A stretch of DNA of 64,000 nt, taken from Phytopseudomonas argentinensis (GTDB taxonomy: Bacteria > Pseudomonadota > Gammaproteobacteria > Pseudomonadales > Pseudomonadaceae). The position numbers and the translations under genes are program-made. Positions 22,180 through 31,110 of this stretch are shown piece after piece (position 1 is the stretch's first letter; each line of letters begins with the position of its first letter). The stretch lies in assembly GCF_900113905.1 (NCBI RefSeq), contig NZ_FORC01000001.1, forward strand, positions 1,672,060 through 1,736,059, in the 5' to 3' direction. The notes under the pieces are model-generated. The model did no database searches and was not told the origin of the DNA. It worked only from the letters and a program-made list of their open reading frames with translations.

Positions 22180-22200
22180 ATGCGCACAATCTATGCGCAT
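22180..22200. promoter_or_regulatory. candidate ccdAB operator
   Basis: ATGCGCA occurs at 22180-22186 and 22193-22199, 13 bp apart, each containing the palindrome TGCGCA. The site lies 21-41 bp upstream of the ccdA start, where autorepression by the CcdA ribbon-helix-helix domain would act. It also faces the promoter side of the divergent OsmC-YcaO gene. Assignment is by position and symmetry only. Confidence 0.5.
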
Positions 22201-22336
22201 AAAAAATCCGAGTAAAGCACCGTTCGACGCGCGCAGCTATCTGGCCACCGCTCAGCCGGCGCGCCCGCCCTGCACAAGACTTCCCCGCGAAAACCCGGAT
22301 AATGCCGGCCATTCGTTTTGCTGCCGGTGCCGCTCC

Positions 22337-24538
22337 ATGGAAATCAAGGTCAACTTTCTCGACAACCTTCGCCTCGAAGCCAAATTCGACGACTTCACGG
22401 TGATCGCCGATCAGCCGATCCGCTACAAGGGCGATGGCTCGGCGCCGGGGCCGTTCGACTATTTCCTGGCCTCCTCGGCGCTGTGCGCGGCGTACTTCGT
22501 CAAGCTGTACTGCCAGACCCGCGGCATCCCCACCGAGAATATCCGCCTGTCGCAAAACAACATCGTCGACCCGGAGAACCGCTACGCGCAGATCTTCAAG
22601 ATTCAGGTCGAGTTACCGGCCGATATCTCCGAGAAGGATCGCCTAGGCATTCTGCGCTCCATCGACCGCTGCACCGTGAAGAAGGTGGTGCAGCAGGGCC
22701 CCGAGTTCATCATCGAGGAAGTCGACAACCTCGACGCCGATGCCCAGGCGCTGCTGATGCCGGTGAGCGATACCACCACCTATATCGCGGGCAAGGACCT
22801 GCCGCTGGAGCAGACCATCGCCAACATGTCGGGCATCCTCGCGGACCTGGGCATGAAGATCGAGATCGCCTCCTGGCGCAATATCGTGCCCAACGTCTGG
22901 TCGCTGCATATCCGTGACGCGCAGTCGCCGATGTGCTTCACCAACGGCAAGGGTTCGACCAAGGAAAGCGCCCTGGCCTCGGCACTGGGCGAATTCATCG
23001 AGCGGCTCAACTGCAACTTCTTCTACAACGACCAGTTCTGGGGCGAGGACATCGCCGCCGCCGAGTTCGTCCATTACCCCAACGAGCGCTGGTTCAAACC
23101 GGGCCCGAAGGACGCGCTGCCCGCAGAAATCCTCGACGAGCACTGCCTGGCCATCTACAACCCGGATGGCGAGCTGCGCGGCTCGCACCTGTACGACACC
23201 AATTCGGGCAACACCCTGCGCGGCATCTGCTCGCTGCCCTTCGTGCGCAGGAGCGATGGCGAGACGGTGTATTTCCCGTCCAACCTGATCGAGAACCTCT
23301 ACCTGTCCAACGGCATGAGCGCTGGCAACACCCTGGCCGAAGCCCAGGTGCAGTGCCTGTCGGAAATATTCGAGCGGGCAGTGAAACGCGAAATCCTCGA
23401 AGGCGAGCTGTGCCTGCCGGACGTGCCCCAGGACGTGCTGGCCAAGTACCCGGGCATCGTTGCCGGCATCCAGGGCCTGGAGGAGCAAGGCTTTCCGGTG
23501 CTGGTCAAGGATGCCTCGCTCGGTGGTGAATTCCCGGTGATGTGCGTGACCCTGATGAACCCGCGCACCGGCGGCGTGTTCGCCTCCTTCGGCGCCCACC
23601 CGAGCCTGGAAGTGGCGCTGGAACGCAGCCTCACCGAACTGCTCCAGGGCCGTAGCTTCGAGGGCCTCAACGACCTGCCGCAACCGACCTTCGACAGCCT
23701 GGCGCTGACCGAGCCGAACAACTTCGTCGAGCACTTCATCGACTCCAGCGGTGTGGTGTCGTGGCGCTTCTTCGGCGCCAAGGCGGACTTCGAGTTCGTC
23801 GAGTGGGATTTCTCCGGCGCGGGCAGCGATTCCAACGAGCAGGAAGCCGCGACGCTGTTCGGCATCCTCGAAGACCTCGGCAAGGAAGTCTACGTAGCCA
23901 CCTATGACGACCTCGGCGCCAATGCCTGCCGCATCCTGGTGCCGGGTTACTCGGAGATCTACCCGGTCGAGGACCTGGTCTGGGACAACACCAACAAGGC
24001 GTTGCTGTTCCGCAAGGACATCCTCAACCTGCATAGCCTCAGCGACCGCGAACTCAAGTCGCTGCTGCGCAACCTCAACAACACCGAGGTCGACGACTAC
24101 ACCGACATCAGCACGCTGATCGGCATCGAGTTCGATGACAACACGGTGTGGGGCCAACTGACCATTCTCGAGCTGAAGCTGCTGATCCACCTGGCGCTGA
24201 ACAACTATGACGATGCCAAGGAGCTGGTCGAGGCCTTCCTGCAGTACAACGACAACACCGTCGAGCGCGGCCTGTTCTATCAGGCGGTGAACGCCGTGCT
24301 GGAGATCCAGCTGGAGAATGACCTCGAGCTGGCCAACTTCGAGCACAACCTGCGGCGCATGTTCGGCAGCGAGCGCATGGACGCGGCCATTGGCTCGGTA
24401 GCCGGTAGCGTGCGCTTCCACGGCCTGACCCCGACCAGCATGCAGCTCGAAGGCCTGGACCGTCACCTGCGCCTGATAGAGAGCTACAAGAAGCTGCATG
24501 CGGCGAGGGCCAAGGCGGCTGGTCTGAGCAGCAACTAA
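22337..24538 (+). CDS. OsmC-YcaO fusion protein
   Basis: A 733-residue two-domain protein. Residues 1 to about 135 are an OsmC/Ohr-like fold with both characteristic cysteines (SSALC at Cys50 and DRC at Cys112). From about residue 150 a YcaO domain follows, with the ATP-binding glutamates in ALGEFIERLNC and CLSEIFERAVKRE. A helical C-terminal region (about 580-733) resembles the C-terminal part of E. coli YcaO. YcaO enzymes phosphorylate amide carbonyls; E. coli YcaO is implicated in RimO-dependent methylthiolation of ribosomal protein S12. No azole-peptide partner genes are near. The ATG at 22337 opens the OsmC domain; a longer frame from 22193 crosses the ccdA promoter. Confidence 0.93.
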   Translation: MEIKVNFLDNLRLEAKFDDFTVIADQPIRYKGDGSAPGPFDYFLASSALCAAYFVKLYCQTRGIPTENIRLSQNNIVDPENRYAQIFKIQVELPADISEKDRLGILRSIDRCTVKKVVQQGPEFIIEEVDNLDADAQALLMPVSDTTTYIAGKDLPLEQTIANMSGILADLGMKIEIASWRNIVPNVWSLHIRDAQSPMCFTNGKGSTKESALASALGEFIERLNCNFFYNDQFWGEDIAAAEFVHYPNERWFKPGPKDALPAEILDEHCLAIYNPDGELRGSHLYDTNSGNTLRGICSLPFVRRSDGETVYFPSNLIENLYLSNGMSAGNTLAEAQVQCLSEIFERAVKREILEGELCLPDVPQDVLAKYPGIVAGIQGLEEQGFPVLVKDASLGGEFPVMCVTLMNPRTGGVFASFGAHPSLEVALERSLTELLQGRSFEGLNDLPQPTFDSLALTEPNNFVEHFIDSSGVVSWRFFGAKADFEFVEWDFSGAGSDSNEQEAATLFGILEDLGKEVYVATYDDLGANACRILVPGYSEIYPVEDLVWDNTNKALLFRKDILNLHSLSDRELKSLLRNLNNTEVDDYTDISTLIGIEFDDNTVWGQLTILELKLLIHLALNNYDDAKELVEAFLQYNDNTVERGLFYQAVNAVLEIQLENDLELANFEHNLRRMFGSERMDAAIGSVAGSVRFHGLTPTSMQLEGLDRHLRLIESYKKLHAARAKAAGLSSN

Positions 24539-24560
24539 GCCAACCTGCAGCGGCAACGGG

Positions 24561-24591
24561 AAAGCACCTTCGGGTGCTTTCTGCGTTTTTT
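24561..24591 (+). terminator. intrinsic terminator after the OsmC-YcaO gene
   Basis: AAAGCACC-TTCG-GGTGCTTT (24561-24580) is a perfect 8-bp stem with a stable TTCG tetraloop, followed after CTGCG by six T. It lies 22 bp past the stop. Confidence 0.85.
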
Positions 24592-24605
24592 AGGCCCCAA
24601 AAGGT

Positions 24606-24637
24606 CGTTACCAGAACGGCGCGGGGCGTTACCAGAA
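24606..24637. promoter_or_regulatory. 11-bp direct repeat upstream of the BCCT transporter
   Basis: CGTTACCAGAA occurs at 24606-24616 and again, perfectly, at 24627-24637. The 21-bp period puts both copies on the same face of the helix, as for tandem activator or repressor sites. The repeat lies 121-152 bp upstream of the transporter start and just after the preceding terminator. No known consensus was recognised. Confidence 0.55.
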
Positions 24638-24757
24638 AGAGAAATCGAGTGCCGGGTACGCATCATCGTTGGCGCACCGTGCAAACGCGACAAGCCAGGG
24701 CCGGCCCCAACTTGCGTAAGCAGACCAACAAGAACCCATAGAGGGCATTCAGCAGCC

Positions 24758-26497
24758 ATGGCAACCCAAGGCAACCTTGAAACACCCGAGCTCGGCATAA
24801 CCGATCCGTCGCAGACGGAAGAAGCCAGGCGCGACCGTTATCTGGAAGGCAAGCTGGACTGGATCGTGTTCGGTTTCACCAGCCTGCTGGCCCTGGCCTT
24901 CGTGGCCTGGGGCTTTCTCAACCAGGCCAGCCTGGCGAAGAGTGCCGCCGGGGCGCAGTCTTGGGTGATCGTCAATTTCGGCTGGTTCTTCGTGCTCACC
25001 TCGACGATCTTCGTGGTCTTCGTGCTGTGGCTGGCGGCCAGTCGCTACGGCAAGATTCCCCTCGGCAAGGACGGCGAGGAACCGGAATTTCGCACCACGT
25101 CGTGGATCGCCATGATGTTCAGCGCCGGCATGGGCATCGGCCTGATGTTCTTTGGCGTGGCCGAGCCGCTGTCACACTATGTCAGCCCACCGCCGGGCAC
25201 CGCCGAGGCGCAGACCAACGCAGCCATGCAGGTGGCCATGGCGACCACGCTGTTTCACTGGAGCCTGCATCCCTGGGCGATGTATGCCATCGTCGGCCTG
25301 GCGATCGCCTACGGCACCTTTCGCCGCGGCCGCTCGCAGCTGATTTCCGCTGCCTTCCGGCCGCTGATGGGCGAGCACGCCAACGGTCCGATCGGCCGCG
25401 CCATCGACATGATGGCGATCTTCGCCACGCTGTTCGGCTCGGCCGCCTCGCTGGGCCTCGGCGCCCTGCAGATCGCCGGCGGGCTGGAGTACAACGGCTG
25501 GGTCGAGCAGCCTGGCAAGCTGTTCTATATCGGCCTGATCAGCCTGCTGACCGTCGCCTTCGTGGCCTCGGCGGTGTCCGGCATCGACAAGGGCATCCAA
25601 TGGCTGTCCAACACCAACATGGCGCTGGCCTTGCTGCTCGCCGCCTTCGTGTTCATCGCCGGGCCGACCCTGTTGATGCTCAACCTGCTGCCAACCTCCC
25701 TGGGCGACTACATCAACCTGCTGCCGGAAATGATGGCGCGCACCAACGCCAGCGGCGGCGACAACATGGACAGCTGGCTGTCCAGCTGGACGGTGTTCTA
25801 CTGGGCCTGGTGGATTTCCTGGACACCCTTTGTGGGCATGTTCATCGCCCGTATCAGCCGCGGCCGCACCATTCGCCAGTTCGTCACTGGTGTGCTGCTG
25901 GTGCCGAGCCTGGTCAGCCTGGTGTGGTTCGTGATCTTCGGCGGCGCCGGCATCGACGCACTGCGCGAAGGCGTCTTCACCCTGACCAACGGTGCGGTGG
26001 ACAGCAACATCGCCCTCTACGAGTTGCTGGAAAGCTACCCCTTCATCTCGGTCACCTCGGTGCTGGTGATGGTGCTGGTGGGCATCTTCTTCGTTTCCGG
26101 CGCTGACGCAGCGTCCCTGGTGATGGGCACGCTGTCCGAACACGGCACCACCGAGCCGTCGCGCGGCACCATGATCTTCTGGGGCGCGCTGACCGGCGCG
26201 GTGGCCGCGATCATGCTGGCCATCGGCGACCCACGCGACCCGGGCGCCGCACTCACCGGCCTGCAGAACCTGACCATCGTGGTGGCGCTGCCCTTCGTGG
26301 TGGTCATGGCCCTGCTCTGCGTGGCCCTGTACCGCGACCTGCGCAAGGATCCGATGATGCTGCGCGACCTGCGCGGCAGCGAACTGATCGAGAAGGCGGT
26401 GCTCTACGGCGCGGTGAAGCACGGCGAAGAGTTCTACTTCGTGGTCAAGGAAAAGAAGGACAAGGGCGAGGCTGCCGAGCGCAAGCCACGCGCCTGA
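24758..26497 (+). CDS. BCCT family transporter (betaine/carnitine/choline type)
   Basis: A 579-residue inner-membrane transporter with about 12 membrane segments. Diagnostic motifs are MFSAGMGIGLMFFGVAEP (glycine-rich TM3) and the aromatic-box segment SSWTVFYWAWWISWTPFVGM followed by FIARISRGRTIRQF. Such proteins import quaternary amines such as choline, betaine or carnitine, driven by Na+ or H+. The cytoplasmic C-terminus is charged (KEKKDKGEAAERKPRA). The exact substrate cannot be read from sequence and no choline-oxidation genes are adjacent. GAGGG about 12 bp upstream is a loose ribosome site. It has its own likely control region with tandem repeats. Confidence 0.93.
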   Translation: MATQGNLETPELGITDPSQTEEARRDRYLEGKLDWIVFGFTSLLALAFVAWGFLNQASLAKSAAGAQSWVIVNFGWFFVLTSTIFVVFVLWLAASRYGKIPLGKDGEEPEFRTTSWIAMMFSAGMGIGLMFFGVAEPLSHYVSPPPGTAEAQTNAAMQVAMATTLFHWSLHPWAMYAIVGLAIAYGTFRRGRSQLISAAFRPLMGEHANGPIGRAIDMMAIFATLFGSAASLGLGALQIAGGLEYNGWVEQPGKLFYIGLISLLTVAFVASAVSGIDKGIQWLSNTNMALALLLAAFVFIAGPTLLMLNLLPTSLGDYINLLPEMMARTNASGGDNMDSWLSSWTVFYWAWWISWTPFVGMFIARISRGRTIRQFVTGVLLVPSLVSLVWFVIFGGAGIDALREGVFTLTNGAVDSNIALYELLESYPFISVTSVLVMVLVGIFFVSGADAASLVMGTLSEHGTTEPSRGTMIFWGALTGAVAAIMLAIGDPRDPGAALTGLQNLTIVVALPFVVVMALLCVALYRDLRKDPMMLRDLRGSELIEKAVLYGAVKHGEEFYFVVKEKKDKGEAAERKPRA

Positions 26498-26564
26498 TGG
26501 CGCGGCTGCCACCAACGCTTGAGGATGGCTGGTGATAGTTACGGAAACTGAGGCAGCAGATTAA

Positions 26565-26630
26565 CTGTGGGAGCGGGCCATGCCCGCGAAATTCGCGCGC
26601 ATGGCCTAGGTGTCCCCCGCGCTCCCACAG
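26565..26630. repeat. Pseudomonas REP-like palindromic element
   Basis: CTGTGGGAGCGGG at 26565-26577 is inversely repeated as GCTCCCACAG at 26621-26630, with an inner CATGCCCGCGAA segment. The GTGGGAGCGGGC-ATGCCCGCG core is the familiar Pseudomonas REP/BIME motif. It occupies most of the 158-bp gap between two convergent genes, a typical REP site, and may act in transcription termination or mRNA protection. Only one copy was seen in the window. Confidence 0.8.
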
Positions 26631-26655
26631 CAGCCCGCATCTACCCATTACTCAG

Positions 26656-28110
26656 TTACTCACCTCGCAACCCAGCATGCTCGCGCAGCCGCTCGACCAT
26701 GTACGGATAGAAGGGGTTCGAGGTCACCCGCTGCAGGGCCTCCATGCTCACCAACAACACGCCGCGCTCACCGCGAATGGACAATGCACCGAGGTGCACG
26801 CCGTAATCCTCCGCTTCGTCAGGCTGCAGGCCATAGAGTGAGTCGCTCAACGGAAACGGCAGGGCCACGTGGGACAGCGAGAACACCTCGCGGGGAAAGG
26901 CCAGGCCGATGGGCGTGAGCTGCTCTTCGGTGGCGCCAGCCTCGATGGTACGCGCCGCGGCGTCCAGGGTGTCGGGTGACACATTGCCGATCAACGTGGT
27001 GCGATAGCGCCGCGGTGCGGCGGGTAACAGGTCATCTGGCGACTTGGCGTGGGCGCCGAGCAGCGGGCCGAAGTCGACGAATCGGTTGAGGTCGAACAGC
27101 ACCAGCTCACTACCGTTGTCCGGCAGGTGCCCATATAGCGCATCGACCACGGCCGGGGTGCTGACGGTGTAATCGACCAACGACTGGAAGGTCAGCACCG
27201 GCGCCAGCTCCCCCAAGGCATTACGCCCAGCGAGCACGGCGATCTGCTCCTGCAGGGCGCTGGTGAACAGGTACGACTGGCGAGCCGCATTGAGGGCGAA
27301 GGAGTTGTACTTGAACGGGTTGTACTCGGGCAGCACGTCCAGCCAGGCGGCCTTGGCGAAGGCCGGAAACACCGCCGGCAACCCGGCAAGACCAGCGAAG
27401 CGGGCGTAGCCGGCCACGCCGATCATCGGCGAGATCAGGGTCAGGCGCGTCGGCCGGGCCAGCTGATCGTTGCCCAGTGCGTCCAGCGCGTACTTGAGCG
27501 CCAGGCCGCCACCAGCGGAATAGCCGACCAACTGCAGCTCATCACCTGGCTCGGTCAGCCGTTGGGCTTCGCGCACCGCCAGGCGAGTGGCAGCCAACCA
27601 GTGCTGCCAGGTCACGCTGGTCAACGCGCCAGGCGTGGTGCCATGTCCGGGCAGGCGCAGGCCGACCACCACGAAGCCGGCATCGCGGTACAACCTGGCA
27701 ATATGCCGCAGGCTGTAGGGCGAGTCGGTCAGGCCGTGCAGCATCACCGCGGCGCCTCTTGGCTTGCCCTCGGGTTCGAGCACGTAAGAGCGGTTCCAGT
27801 CCCATTCGAAGCGCGAAGCATTGAGCGGGCTGTCAGCGAAATAGCGGTTGTCCGGGACGCGCTCGGCATCGTCCAGGCGCTGGTAGACCTTACCTGGCAG
27901 TGCCGCGAACAGCGCCTGCTCGGCGAGCAGATAATCCTGCCAGCTGGCGGCATCGAGTTCGTCGGCGCTCAGCTCTCGGGGCACGAAGGTGTGCCAGGGG
28001 CCAAGATCGGGCTTGTTGTGAGCGTCATAGATGCGCAGGCCGAAAAATGTCAGCGCGACCACCGCTACGACCAGGCCGCCCAGGCGCAGCCATTTCTTTA
28101 CCGCCTTCAT
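26656..28110 (-). CDS. membrane-anchored alpha/beta hydrolase
   Basis: A 484-residue protein with an N-terminal membrane anchor or uncleaved signal (KKWLRLGGLVVAVVALTFFG) and an alpha/beta hydrolase domain. The oxyanion strand is AAVMLHGLTDSPYSLRHIA and the nucleophile elbow is LQLVGYSAGGGLAL (GYSAG, Ser nucleophile). A lid or insert region follows, and the C-terminus is VERLREHAGLRGE. The ATG at 28110 follows GGGAGG; the long upstream extension overlaps trxC on the other strand and is not coding. It could be a lysophospholipase or esterase facing the periplasm, but the substrate is unknown. Confidence 0.88.
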   Translation of the reverse strand: MKAVKKWLRLGGLVVAVVALTFFGLRIYDAHNKPDLGPWHTFVPRELSADELDAASWQDYLLAEQALFAALPGKVYQRLDDAERVPDNRYFADSPLNASRFEWDWNRSYVLEPEGKPRGAAVMLHGLTDSPYSLRHIARLYRDAGFVVVGLRLPGHGTTPGALTSVTWQHWLAATRLAVREAQRLTEPGDELQLVGYSAGGGLALKYALDALGNDQLARPTRLTLISPMIGVAGYARFAGLAGLPAVFPAFAKAAWLDVLPEYNPFKYNSFALNAARQSYLFTSALQEQIAVLAGRNALGELAPVLTFQSLVDYTVSTPAVVDALYGHLPDNGSELVLFDLNRFVDFGPLLGAHAKSPDDLLPAAPRRYRTTLIGNVSPDTLDAAARTIEAGATEEQLTPIGLAFPREVFSLSHVALPFPLSDSLYGLQPDEAEDYGVHLGALSIRGERGVLLVSMEALQRVTSNPFYPYMVERLREHAGLRGE

Positions 28111-28252
28111 GCTCGCCTCCCGGACTGCCGCAAACGACTCATCATAACCCTCGTCCGGCAAAAACGCTGGCATCGTCCAGCGTCGCGCGTACCTTGCGAT
28201 GGCGCGCCACTGCCCATAGGCTTCGGCCATGCAAATCTTCTCGGAGCCAGCA

Positions 28253-28687
28253 ATGAGCGACCCAGCGATCATCCCCTGCCCCAACTGCAGCAGCCTCAAC
28301 CGTATTCCCGCTACCCGCCTGGGCGAAACGCCGCGCTGCGGCCATTGCAAGGCCGAGGTACTGCCGGGGGCACCGTTCGACCTCGACCAGGGCAACTTCG
28401 CCAGCCAGCTCAAGGGCGACCTGCCACTGCTGGTCGACATCTGGGCTGCCTGGTGCGGCCCGTGCCGCAGCTTCGCACCGACCTTCGTCCAGGCTGCGGG
28501 CGAGCTGCGCACCCGCTGCCGGCTGGGCAAGCTGGACAGCGAGGCCAATCAGCAACTGTCGGCACAACTGGGCATCCGTTCGATTCCCAGCCTGATCCTG
28601 TTCCGGGGCGGCCAGGAAGTCGCCCGGCAAAGCGGCGCCCTGCCCCTGCCGCAACTGCTCGCCTGGTTGAACGCCCAGGGCGTCTGA
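28253..28687 (+). CDS. trxC: thioredoxin 2 (TrxC)
   Basis: A 144-residue thioredoxin with an N-terminal zinc finger (CPNC near residue 9 and CGHC near residue 29) and the active site WCGPC around residues 65-69. This is the TrxC layout of the oxidative-stress-induced thioredoxin. The ATG at 28253 has GGAG 8-11 bp upstream; the frame from 28229 adds eight residues that contribute nothing to the zinc domain. It is divergent from the hydrolase gene. No OxyR box was recognised. The 246-bp region downstream, before parA, holds no gene or clear signal that I can support. Confidence 0.95.
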   Translation: MSDPAIIPCPNCSSLNRIPATRLGETPRCGHCKAEVLPGAPFDLDQGNFASQLKGDLPLLVDIWAAWCGPCRSFAPTFVQAAGELRTRCRLGKLDSEANQQLSAQLGIRSIPSLILFRGGQEVARQSGALPLPQLLAWLNAQGV

Positions 28688-28933
28688 GTGGCGCGCCAGC
28701 ACTGACAGCTGAGCGCCTGGCCGCTCGAGCCGACCGTTTCAGAGAGGGAATAACGACGGCGTAAAGCGCGATGGCCGATGCACTGTTCGAGCAAATGCCG
28801 AGCGCCCACGGCCTGGGCAGTGCCGGCCGGTGACGGGTGCGGCAACAAGGCGCCTGCGTGGGCGCCAACGCGCCGAGTGAGGTATTCGGGATGCGCTACA
28901 AACCTGGGGATCGCCCCGCCCGGGCTAGGGTGA

Positions 28934-29704
28934 TCAGCCGCGCTGCAGCAGGTCGTGCAGTTCGACGTACTGCTGGGTCAGCTTGTGCCGCGGGTCGAGG
29001 TAGATCAGCGGCGTGCAGGCCTGGTGGGATTCACGCATCTTCACCGAGCTCATCAGGTTGACGGGCAGCACCGGCAGGCCCTCGGCGACCAGTTCGTCGA
29101 GCAACTGCTGGGGCAGCGAGGCGCGGGGCTGGAACTGGTTGACCACGATGCCCTCGACCTGCAGGTCCTCGTTGTGGTCTTCCTTCAGTTCCTCGATCTC
29201 GCGCAGCAGGCCATACAGGGCATTGCGCGAAAAGGTGTCGCAGTCGAAGGGGATCAGCACGCGATCAGCCGCGATCAATGCGGAAACCGTATAGAAATTC
29301 AGCGCAGGCGGGGTATCCAGGTAGATCTGCTCGTAATCCTCGGCCAATTCCTCGAGCAGTTTGCGCAGCTTGTTGATCTTGTGCTTCTGCTCCAGCTTGG
29401 GTTGCAGATCCGCCAGCTCGGCGGTGGCGGTGATCACGTGCAGGTTGTCGAAGGGCGTTTCGTAGATATCCACCTTGCCCTTCTTGGAGAACGGCCCGCT
29501 GGACAGCGTCTGCTTGAAGAAATCGGCGATGCCCATGGGAATGTCGTCGCCCGCCAGCCCGGTCAGATAATGGGACGAATTGGCCTGGGCATCGAGATCG
29601 ACCAGCAGCGTTCGGTATCCTTGCGACGCACTGACCGCGGCCAGATTGCAGGCAATGCTGGATTTGCCCACGCCACCCTTCTGATTGAAAACCACGCGCC
29701 TCAT
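28934..29704 (-). CDS. orphan ParA-family ATPase
   Basis: A 256-residue P-loop ATPase of the ParA/Soj/MinD group. The deviant Walker A is KGGVGKSS (about residues 9-16), Walker A-prime is [17 protein letters not shown], and Walker B is [11 protein letters not shown]. There is no parB or parS next to it, so it is not the chromosome-partitioning pair. Orphan ParAs position cellular cargo such as chemoreceptors, pili or carboxysomes. Here the nearest cargo candidates are not obvious. The ATG at 29704 has GGGAG upstream. An 18-bp inverted repeat lies just before the ribosome site. Confidence 0.93.
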   Translation of the reverse strand: MRRVVFNQKGGVGKSSIACNLAAVSASQGYRTLLVDLDAQANSSHYLTGLAGDDIPMGIADFFKQTLSSGPFSKKGKVDIYETPFDNLHVITATAELADLQPKLEQKHKINKLRKLLEELAEDYEQIYLDTPPALNFYTVSALIAADRVLIPFDCDTFSRNALYGLLREIEELKEDHNEDLQVEGIVVNQFQPRASLPQQLLDELVAEGLPVLPVNLMSSVKMRESHQACTPLIYLDPRHKLTQQYVELHDLLQRG

Positions 29705-29722
29705 TCGAATCTCCCTTCTCCA

Positions 29723-29740
29723 CTAGTACATAGATACTAG
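29723..29740. repeat. inverted repeat upstream of the ParA gene
   Basis: CTAGTA (29723-29728) and TACTAG (29735-29740) form a perfect 6-bp inverted repeat around CATAGA, 19 bp from the ParA start codon. It is well placed for an operator overlapping the -10 region. ParA-type ATPases sometimes autoregulate, but this family usually lacks a DNA-binding helix-turn-helix, so another factor is possible. Confidence 0.4.
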
Positions 29741-29885
29741 GCAAAACCTCGTGACAGTCGTGCGTGGCAAGCGAAATAGATGAATCACCGTAGCGCAAAG
29801 CTCCCAGGCTGGTATGGAGAATGAAACGCTGATTGATATCCGCCTGCACCAGCCTCGCGGCAAAGCGCAGACGAACTAACCACAA

Positions 29886-30953
29886 TCAACGGTGGTAGTC
29901 GGCCGACAGCTCGTGCACGGCCTCGAGGAAAGCGCCGGCGTGGGCCGGATCCACTTCCGGGGTGATGCCATGGCCCAGATTGAAGACATGACCGCTGCCA
30001 CTGCCGTAGCTGGCGAGAATACGTGCGACTTCGGCGCGGATCGCCGCCGGCTTGGCGTACAGCACGGTCGGATCCATGTTGCCCTGCAGGGCCACCCGGC
30101 TGCCGACGCGGCGGCGCGCTTCGCCAATGTCGCAGCTCCAGTCCAGCCCCAGGGCGTCGGCGCCAGTGGCGGCTATCGATTCCAGCCACAGGCCGCCGTT
30201 CTTGGTGAACAGGATTACCGGGATCTTGCGGCCATCCTGCTCGCGAATCAGCCCGTCTACGATCTTCTGCATGTAGGCCAGGGAAAACGTCTGATAGGCG
30301 GCTGACGACAGGTTGCCGCCCCAGGTATCGAAGATCTGTACCGCCTGGGCGCCAGCGCGGATCTGCCCATTGAGGTAGGCGGTCACCGACTGTGCCAGCT
30401 TGTCGAGCAGCGCGTGCATGGCCTCGGGCTGGTCGTAGAGCATCGCCTTGATCTTGCGGAAGTCCTTCGACGAGCCGCCTTCGACCATGTAGGTCGCAAG
30501 GGTCCAGGGGCTGCCGGAAAAGCCGATCAGCGGCACCCGGCCATCAAGTGCTGACTTGATGGTGCGCACCGCGTCCATCACGTAGCCCAGGTCCTTTTCA
30601 GGATCGGGAATCGGCAGTGCGTCGATATCGGCAGCGCTGCTGATCACCTTCTTGAAGCGCGGGCCTTCGCCGGTCTCGAAGTACAACCCCTGGCCCATGG
30701 CGTGGGGGATGGTGAGGATGTCCGAGAAGAGGATCGCGGCGTCGAGCTGGGGGTAGCGGTCGAGCGGCTGCAAGGTGACTTCGCAGGCGAACTCGGGGTT
30801 CATCATCAGGCTCATGAAATCCCCGGCCTTGGCGCGACTGGCGCGGTACTCGGGCAGGTAACGACCGGCCTGGCGCATCATCCACACCGGCGTGACATCG
30901 ACGGGCTGCTTGAGCAGGGCACGCAGAAAACGGTCGTTCTTCAAGGCAGTCAT
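29886..30953 (-). CDS. hemE: uroporphyrinogen decarboxylase
   Basis: A 355-residue HemE, which decarboxylates uroporphyrinogen III to coproporphyrinogen III in haem biosynthesis. The signature [11 protein letters not shown] is at residues 27-37, followed by [14 protein letters not shown] and the second signature region [19 protein letters not shown]. The ATG at 30953 gives the usual 355 residues; upstream frame to 31097 lies within the gltD terminator region. It is downstream of gltBD on the same strand but separated by strong hairpins, so it probably has its own promoter. Confidence 0.97.
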   Translation of the reverse strand: MTALKNDRFLRALLKQPVDVTPVWMMRQAGRYLPEYRASRAKAGDFMSLMMNPEFACEVTLQPLDRYPQLDAAILFSDILTIPHAMGQGLYFETGEGPRFKKVISSAADIDALPIPDPEKDLGYVMDAVRTIKSALDGRVPLIGFSGSPWTLATYMVEGGSSKDFRKIKAMLYDQPEAMHALLDKLAQSVTAYLNGQIRAGAQAVQIFDTWGGNLSSAAYQTFSLAYMQKIVDGLIREQDGRKIPVILFTKNGGLWLESIAATGADALGLDWSCDIGEARRRVGSRVALQGNMDPTVLYAKPAAIRAEVARILASYGSGSGHVFNLGHGITPEVDPAHAGAFLEAVHELSADYHR

Positions 30954-31011
30954 GGGTATTTCCCGAGCGGAAGCAGTGAGCAAAAAGTGCGCACATTGTC
31001 GCAGAGCAGGC

Positions 31012-31041
31012 CATAAAAGGCACGGCGTGGGACGCCGTGCC
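31012..31041 (-). terminator. intrinsic terminator between gltD and hemE
   Basis: GGCACGGCGT-GGG-ACGCCGTGCC (31019-31041) forms a perfect 10-bp stem; on the minus strand it is followed by TTTTATGG. It is the better of two hairpins downstream of gltD and lies about 110 bp after its stop. Confidence 0.75.
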
Positions 31042-31110
31042 GCAGGCGCGGGAGGATGAGGCACGCGGTCGCGCGGCGCATTGCCCCAGGTCAGCAAGGC
31101 GACAGAAACG

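Noticed and set aside
28688..28933. Hairpins built on GGCGCC palindromes between trxC and parA
   Set aside because: Short GC palindromes are common in this composition and no T run follows, so neither a terminator nor an ncRNA could be supported.
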